Shown: one piece after another, positions 59,216 through 64,000 of the stretch
Layout: each line of letters starts with the position of its first letter
How positions within the stretch are numbered: the first letter of the stretch is position 1
Assembly (NCBI GenBank): GCA_905160935.1
Contig: CAJHZI010000563.1
Coordinates: forward strand, 310,001-374,000
Length of the DNA: 64,000 nucleotides
Source: Enchytraeus crypticus
Lineage: Eukaryota > Annelida > Clitellata > Enchytraeida > Enchytraeidae
Reading direction: 5' to 3'
Translations under genes and position numbers: made by a program
Notes under the pieces: model-generated
Database searches by the model: none
What the model saw: the letters and a program-made list of their open reading frames with translations, nothing else
Told to the model about the DNA's origin: nothing

Positions 59216-60513
59216 AGTTACTCAAAATAGGCCTGCTAAGCGCCTATACCGTCAAAATTCAAGTTCTAAAATCAAAACAGAGATTTGCATAAAAAGAGTC
59301 TAACCGACTGGTTGAGCGTAGCGCCATCTATGATCAGGGTAGGAACCTGCTTCATAGGATTCAGCTGCTCATACTCCTCGCTCAGCTGTCGACAATTATG
59401 TGCATTTATAATATTTCATCATCATCATCATCATCCTCCCGTGAATCCCAGTTTAACCAGGGTCATTTAAAACATATATTGATGCATTAAAATAAAAATG
59501 ATGTTTGAAACTTTGAAGCAACAGATCCTAGTCGTGCCTAAAACTTAAACTCCTTTAATTTAAATTCTCGATGCTGTGTGTTTCACAGAGACTGTTTGGC
59601 TTCTTTTGAAACTTGATGTATGCCGCATAAAATAAGCAACAAAAGGGAAGAATGAAGCGGGAAACCACCTCAGAAGCCATATTTTTTCAAGCTACATCAA
59701 CACAAGGTATGGGTAACCATTTGTGAAGAGACTAATTTGTTGATCTTTGGAGTGCCGTATACCGAAAGTGAATGGAGACTCTGGGTAAGAATGTTTACTT
59801 TGAACCTGCCACGTGGCCGAGCACTAAAGAAAGCGGCACCGCACAAAGTGCAATTAGATAGTTTAAAGCGACTACAACGGGTCTACAGGGTCAGAATGGT
59901 CTGTTTCTATCTATAAGAGAGATTAGATCGACCAAATTTCAAACTCAAGAAGAACTGTCACGTCTGTTGTGACTCAAAAACTCCAAGAATTTTCTTTTAT
60001 TATTTTAAAAGACAACTTACACATAGTATAATGAGTCTTACACCATAATAACATATCGCCGCCCAATATAATATTGAACAATATTGCCAAAACTTGACCT
60101 CAATATAATGGTGTCCAGATTTGAATTATATCGTATGAAGTGTCTCTAACCTGTTCGCCGCCATTCTGTATTAAATTTACTGCGCGATATTCATAATCAA
60201 TCCCTTTATAAGCCAGGGCTGCAAAATACACAAAAAGCTACTAATGAGTTTCTAAAACCTGCCTCTTATCATTTAGGGATTAAAATAAAATGACTCATTA
60301 CTGGCCTAACTAAGTATTTGGATAGGCCCCTATACATATTAACATGTACATGTAAAATTATATTAACATGCAGAATTATATTAAACGAATTTATTTCATA
60401 GAACAACCTCACCGACAAAGGAAGAGAAATACTTCAGCGAATGAAGTTCATTTTACCTCTCAATTACGCCTCTAAATTCATTAAATACACATTTTCTCTA
60501 TTCCTCTCTTCCA

Positions 60514-60563
<50 letters not shown>

Positions 60564-60945
60564 GTCTCTTAGTCTCTGTCTCTCTCTTTATCTTTATATT
60601 CCTTTCTCTATGTGGCCAAAGTATTTTGATTTTTAACATATTACCCCAGGATTGTCAGTACGTGCCTTCTCAAATTGTACTCGTCCATTGCAAATTAATA
60701 TCGAGCAATAATCTTTATTCAAATACCAGCTTTTTGTATCTCTGTAAGCACTAAGTGTTCGTAGGCCTATATAGATTCGTATTTCGGGTATAATACAATA
60801 ATTAACATAGAAATTTGATTCCTAGATGATATTTTAAAAATAATTAGATTTAATTATTTAATTTCATAAAATTCGAGAAGCCAATGATCTTACCAATTCG
60901 CACTCTCCAAGAAGCAGAACTTCTGAAGTAGGAATACAGTATAGG
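53494..60945 (-). CDS. GSTZ1: Maleylacetoacetate isomerase / glutathione S-transferase zeta (start exon not found)
   Basis: Zeta-class GST that isomerises maleylacetoacetate to fumarylacetoacetate using glutathione, the penultimate step of phenylalanine/tyrosine breakdown. Seven exons, phases consistent: 60894-60945, 60151-60218, 59305-59385, 57684-57761, 56253-56394, 54640-54742, 53494-53617 (TAA at 53494-53496), about 215 codons. The N-terminal thioredoxin-like domain shows [30 protein letters not shown] (cis-proline loop) and AIMEYLEE. The C-terminal helical domain shows [28 protein letters not shown] and the terminal QPDTPEELR. Length matches the usual 216 residues, so only a few N-terminal residues are missing. 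A possible start, ATG-AAG at 62309-62314 followed by a weak GTTATT donor, is speculative. The SSCSW active-site motif reads SSASW here. Possible poly(A) signals (AATAAA on minus) lie at 53271-53276 and near 53235. Confidence 0.95.
54971..55099. repeat. 12-bp minisatellite, about 10.5 units
   Basis: Perfect units of AATTTATATTAC, flanked by related units ending in GGACAA. The Asn-Ile-Asn-Cys frame on minus comes from this repeat and is not a protein. In a GSTZ1 intron. Confidence 0.96.
55455..55710 (+). mobile_element. SINE family F copy, in a GSTZ1 intron
   Basis: Best-ordered plus-strand copy: head TTTTCTCAGGGAATGACGCC and GAAGCTGAGGAAGGCATAGG, junction near 55565-55585, then the LINE tail (CTTAAAGATCCACTCTTATG through GGCAGTGCACTAAGACAGAG). 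Confidence 0.82.
56004..56196 (-). mobile_element. SINE family E copy, in a GSTZ1 intron
   Basis: On plus: (CAT)n/(CAG)n tail, AGTTTATTTAGGGTCGGGAT, TTCTGGAGCCTAGAAGCTCA and CTTTCTGACGTTGGTTTGGT. It ends about 57 bases from a GSTZ1 exon. Confidence 0.78.
56403..56535. repeat. 27-bp minisatellite, about 5 units, abutting a GSTZ1 exon
   Basis: Units share CAGCTTTGTCGC and GACACAT. The array begins 9 bases from the exon end at 56394, so on the minus strand it forms the sequence directly upstream of that exon's 3' splice site. Confidence 0.93.
56800..56950 (-). mobile_element. SINE family A copy, in a GSTZ1 intron
   Basis: On plus: TTTGACGTCGGGTTTCCTTT, GAGAGTATGTTAGTGAGGGG, AGATTCGATACC and TGTTACCGATATGCTACCGG, in reverse A order. 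Confidence 0.7.
56967..57054. repeat. TA microsatellite
   Basis: About 44 perfect TA dinucleotides ending exactly at the SINE F copy. Other TA arrays in the window include 8447-8510, 12475-12512, 12711-12757, 25262-25335, 25982-26006, 31533-31592, 32345-32382 and 57300-57340. Confidence 0.95.
57055..57245 (-). mobile_element. SINE family F copy, 5'-truncated
   Basis: On minus, the partial head GAGGAAGGCATAGGGGACCC joins the LINE tail ending GCAATGCACTAAG, which abuts a 90-base TA run (56967-57054). A second TA run begins directly at its other end. It lies in a GSTZ1 intron. Confidence 0.8.
57390..57495 (+). mobile_element. SINE family A copy, diverged, in a GSTZ1 intron
   Basis: CTGTCAGTAGATCAACAGGT, TCGTCTCTGACAATTAAGCT and CACGAAACTGACGTTAAATT keep the family's core and end; the head is weak. 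Confidence 0.55.
57546..57689 (-). repeat. 32-bp tandem repeat containing a GSTZ1 5' splice site
   Basis: Five units, each opening CTTATCAT on plus, at 57546, 57578, 57610, 57642 and 57674: exactly 32 bases apart. The last unit contains the end of the GSTZ1 exon and its donor (CAGAAG then GTATGATAAG on minus). The far unit keeps a GTATGATAAG donor-like sequence; the three between have lost the GT or its context. Confidence 0.9.
57955..58240 (-). mobile_element. 3' UTR fragment of the L2/CR1-type LINE, in a GSTZ1 intron
   Basis: Opens with TAGAGTGCTAAAGCCG and contains GACATTGAGCACTATGG and GTCTAAAAACGGTGCAAA, matching the 18157 block. The rest to about 58240 is less clear. Confidence 0.65.
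58386..58618 (+). mobile_element. SINE family E copy, in a GSTZ1 intron
   Basis: TGTTGTGTCCGGGTTGCTTG, GGGCATTCAGTTGGTGAGCA and GATTTAAGGGAAGATGATGA in the same order as the 23035 copy; the end is partly decayed. Confidence 0.8.
59038..59212 (+). mobile_element. SINE family B copy with (ATT) tail, in a GSTZ1 intron
   Basis: CCGGACCGGCTTTCGTTTAG, TTGGGTGAATTGATTTGTAG, GGACGTCCCTGACATCATCC and GAGGAAAAGGACGTTAAATC, then (TTA)n to 59212. Confidence 0.82.
59415..59464 (-). mobile_element. SINE family E 3' end fragment
   Basis: (CAT)n followed by CGTGAATCCCAGTTTAACCA and GGGTC, the reverse of the E 3' end. It lies 30 bases from a GSTZ1 exon. Confidence 0.7.
59610..59840 (+). mobile_element. SINE family D copy, in a GSTZ1 intron
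   Basis: GAAGCGGGAAACCACCTCAG, GAAGAGACTAATTTGTTGAT and GAACCTGCCACGTGGCCGAG follow the family order; the end has only a short A/G tail. Confidence 0.74.
60500..60590. repeat. CT microsatellite
   Basis: CT-rich run between the first two visible GSTZ1 exons, with no LINE/SINE tail recognised next to it. Confidence 0.9.
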
Positions 60946-61089
60946 CTGCAAAAATAATAAAAATTAAATAGGAAATGTACACACCTTTTAGACAGAAATC
61001 AATAATTTCTTAAATTTACATGTTTACAGTTATTATATATAACCAACCAACCAACTATCCTACTCTTAGCCTATAAATTTTACAACAGC

Positions 61090-61350
61090 ATACAAGTATC
61101 ATCAGCACTCCTCATTCAAATAAGTGTCATCAGCACTCCTCATTCAAACAAGTGTCATCAGCACTCCTCATTCAAGCTAGTGTCATCTGCACTCCTCATT
61201 CAAACAAGTGTCATCAGCACTCCTCATGCAAACTAGTGTCATCTGCACTCCTCATTCAAACAATATTAGCACTCCTCATTCAAATAAGTGTTATCAGCAT
61301 TCCTCATTCAAATAACTTGAAATAAGTGTCATCAGCACTCCTCGTTCAGT
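61090..61350. repeat. 28-bp minisatellite, about 9 units
   Basis: Units built around GTCATCAGCACTCCTCATTC with CTGC/CAGC variants and one shortened unit. Located upstream of the first visible GSTZ1 exon, probably in its first intron. Confidence 0.93.
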
Positions 61351-61382
61351 GATTAATCATTTAGTAGTCCATTACAGCCAGT

Positions 61383-61445
61383 GTTGTGTCTGAGACATAG
61401 AGAAATAGACCAACCGTAAACTGCATGACTCTAAGGCCTACTACT
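61383..61445 (+). mobile_element. SINE family D/E head fragment
   Basis: GTGTTGTGTCTGAGACATAG, AAATAGACCAACCGTAAACT and GCATGACTCTAAGGC correspond to the head shared by families D and E; nothing downstream of it is recognisable. Confidence 0.5.
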
Positions 61446-61539
61446 TAATAGTCATTTCCGGAGTTGAGTAGTAGGTTGTTGCCTATTGTTATTTACATCG
61501 ATCGTAAATGTATAATATCATGTTTGAGACTTTAATAAA

Positions 61540-61541
61540 TT

Positions 61542-61579
<38 letters not shown>

Positions 61580-61680
61580 GTGCACTGCCTACTGTAACTC
61601 CTACACAGTTCTCTATCTTCCGTTTTCTCTTTATGTCCTCATGCGAGTGGAACTTTAAATCATTCAACATGATATACAAT
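61540..61680 (-). mobile_element. LINE/SINE-F tail fragment
   Basis: On minus, the region AATGATTTAAAGTTCCACTC to GTAGGCAGTGCACTAAGAGA is the LINE-type 3' tail, followed by a GA run (CT on plus, 61545-61577). The head is not visible. Confidence 0.7.
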
Positions 61681-61689
61681 GCTAAAAAC

Positions 61690-63390
61690 AGAAAATATAT
61701 GAAAATATAAAAGTATAATTATATAATAAAATAATAATAAATTTAAAATTAATGCTCTATAGATATACAAGTATATAGTAAATAATATATAGGCTAGCCT
61801 ATTGATAACACGCTCAGAGCTATATTGTAATAGATAATATTATTATATCTAATAATCGGTTATAGTAACTATTTTTAATTAAAATTTTTATTTTTTAGTT
61901 ATAAACTACGTAACAGCTACAAGTATACTAGTTTACTAACTAAATTTAGTTTAGCCTATATACAAATAGTATGCAATAATTATAATTTAATACTTTATTC
62001 TCTGCCATATCAAATATTTTGACGCTGCCTGATAACTACAAGTAATCTATTTTACAAACACCGCATGGTTATATTACAGACCTGTGTAGGCCTAGATTTG
62101 AACTTTGAACATCAAGCTGTTTAGTTTTAAGGCTACCTGGGAACTTCGAGCGCAGTCTGTTTGGAGCTGAAGCAAAGGTCGTTTTGATTTCCTAAACGCA
62201 TGAAAACTTTTAAATAACTAAATCATTTAAACGCATGCAGACTCAATTGATATTTGCGGTTTATAAATATTACAGGCATAAATTTAAACGGCCTATGCAA
62301 ATAATAACCTTCATGATACGCCATACATATAGTTAGGGAGGAAGATTAATGTAGTGAGGACAGCAGGGTGGCTTGTTCCCTCGATTTGCTGAAAATCAAG
62401 ATATTTAATTATTCTCATTTCAAGCGCTACTTTTTTTCAAGCATATCGCTTAGTTTCGTTTCGCTTAATTTCAGGATCGTAGTTTAGGCTACCGTGCTGT
62501 AGGCGTACTACCCAATATGTTGAAAAATATTTTTGAAATTACTTTTTATAAATATTTTGAAAATATAAAATATATATTTTCTATTTTGAAAATATTTATC
62601 TATTTTGAAATTACATTTGTGCCTCGAGCTATGTCGCTCAACAATCTGCATGTATACATTGTATAGGCACGCATTAGATGGACATGTAAGCCTAGAGTCC
62701 CATTTAGTCCCTGCAGGATCAAATCGTTGAGATGAGAAGTGATGCATAGTATCAAGAATGGCCATAAGTCTCATACTTTGGTGGGCCTAATAATTATAAA
62801 CCCAATAATTTAATTATTGGGTTCCCCAATGTATAGTGCCTATACGTTGGACCCGCATACAAAACATTGGGGGGGGGGGAGCTAAACATAATTTTAAATG
62901 TCACATATAAGGCGGATTATGTAGGCTAGATCATATTACGTAACTAGGAAACCGCCTAGGTGACAGTAATACATAAAATTATGGGCCTACTGGCAGCATA
63001 AATAATCTTTACTTAAAGGCTCTTTATAGAAAAGCCGAAAATGTAACTAAATCTATGTTCAAGAAGTAAATTTGTAATTGTTGAAGAGTAGTGGCTAATT
63101 CTATTGCCTTGCCTAAATTTTTAAATCTTTTTTCAAGTTACTGAAATTCATTTATTGAAGCAATTTTGAAAATTGAGATTTTACTTTAGCTCCAACACCG
63201 CATTTTAATATTTTTATTTCCGTTTGAAATGTCAACATATCAAAATAATATATTATATCAAAAATAATGTAATTAAAATATAAATATAACACACATTATT
63301 TCTAATTGTCTATCGATAAGAATTTGGGACATAGTAACTGTGATAGCACATCAAAGCGCTGTCTTTATAATTGGACTTATATTCGAAAAT
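61690..63390. other. Region right of GSTZ1, nothing recognised
   Basis: AT-rich and without repeat families I can name; a G run is at 62871-62879. The GSTZ1 first exon and promoter should lie here or just beyond, but no start codon with a convincing donor was found. Confidence 0.45.
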
Positions 63391-63394
63391 ATAT

Positions 63395-63760
63395 ATCCTT
63401 CCAGCACAGTGCCCCACAGATCTGGAATTCTTTTCCTTCCACTCTACGCTAGCACCTCTCATCTACTCCTTATCAACCTTTCCTATTTTACAACCTTTCC
63501 AGTTTCATAGGCGATTACAAACTTTTGTGTTTGATCTTTCCTATTCACCTAATGTTCATGAACTGAGACCAACAGGTCTCCATTCCGCTTGTACTCTTCC
63601 TTGGACTGATTACCCGGATTTTGGCACGCACCGTTTATGGACCACCCACATGCTGCTCATGAGTTTTGATTTGGTTCCATAGTGCTCGATGTCGTCATGG
63701 ACAACAGTATCACTCTAACGTATTGTTGTTGTTAGAAATTGATCTATATTATTAAAATTG
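63395..63760 (+). mobile_element. LINE 3' end of L2/CR1 type
   Basis: A frameshifted reading gives APQIWNSFPSTLR followed by SFIGDYKLLCLIF, the usual ending of this reverse transcriptase class. It finishes with AGTGCTCGATGTCGTCATGG and a short GTT run, the same 3' UTR block as at 18157 (minus). Confidence 0.75.
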
Positions 63761-64000
63761 GACAATACCTTTTATTAAGATTAGATATTTCAAACGATTA
63801 ATTTGTAGAATTAAATTAATTACTCTTTTTATACTTTGAGTCAATATTATATTTTTATTAAGGCAGCTTTAAATATGATGTTTTCTTTTTCTAGTTGTTT
63901 TAGGTTGAATATTGCAATTCAAGATTTTGTACTTAATTATTTTGTAAGGACAATTAAGTAGTTTGTAATACAACGTAACTTCACTATGAAATTAATTATA

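Noticed and set aside
62309-62314. ATG-AAG considered as the first GSTZ1 coding exon
   Set aside because: The following GTTATT is a poor donor and the six-base match is too short to distinguish from chance; kept only as a weak candidate.

Overview
This window is animal nuclear DNA, AT-rich, with spliced genes (GT–AG introns, small exons), many microsatellites and dense LINE/SINE debris. There are no bacterial features. The repeat content and gene types suggest a marine invertebrate, perhaps a lophotrochozoan, but the sequence does not settle the phylum.

Three spliced genes can be rebuilt exon by exon, all on the minus strand. Two are tandem paralogs of the SLC5 sodium-coupled monocarboxylate/multivitamin transporter group (SMCT/SMVT-like). 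The upstream paralog (21855-40108) is complete or nearly so, with 15 coding exons and about 597 codons. The downstream paralog (299-13790) shows its first 11 exons and runs off the left edge. Exon lengths and intron phases are identical between the two across all 11 shared exons. The third gene (53494-60945) encodes zeta-class glutathione S-transferase / maleylacetoacetate isomerase in seven visible exons; its start codon lies further right and was not identified. A GC-rich open reading frame at 50964-51677 (+) may be a coding exon of an unrecognised gene.

Layout: 1-13790 SLC5 paralog 1. 13791-21854 intergenic, filled with LINE fragments, including an L2/CR1-type copy on minus facing a second CR1/Jockey-like LINE on plus. 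21855-40108 SLC5 paralog 2, with a long-TIR MITE, SINEs and minisatellites in its introns. 40109-48380 intergenic repeats. 48387-50471 the best preserved LINE. 50964-51677 the unknown ORF. 53494-60945 GSTZ1. 60946-64000 mostly featureless, with a minisatellite and an LINE 3' end.

The transporter pair would move monocarboxylates, vitamins or related anions with sodium at the plasma membrane. GSTZ1 isomerises maleylacetoacetate in tyrosine catabolism. Their adjacency does not by itself show a functional link. The most interesting material lies in the repeats and at splice sites: SINE families that share a 3' tail with the resident LINE; three SINE families with one common central domain; a 32-bp tandem repeat built around a GSTZ1 5' splice site; an exon identical between otherwise diverged paralogs; an exact 105-bp duplication carrying half an exon; and a GSTZ1 active site with Ala where Cys is expected.
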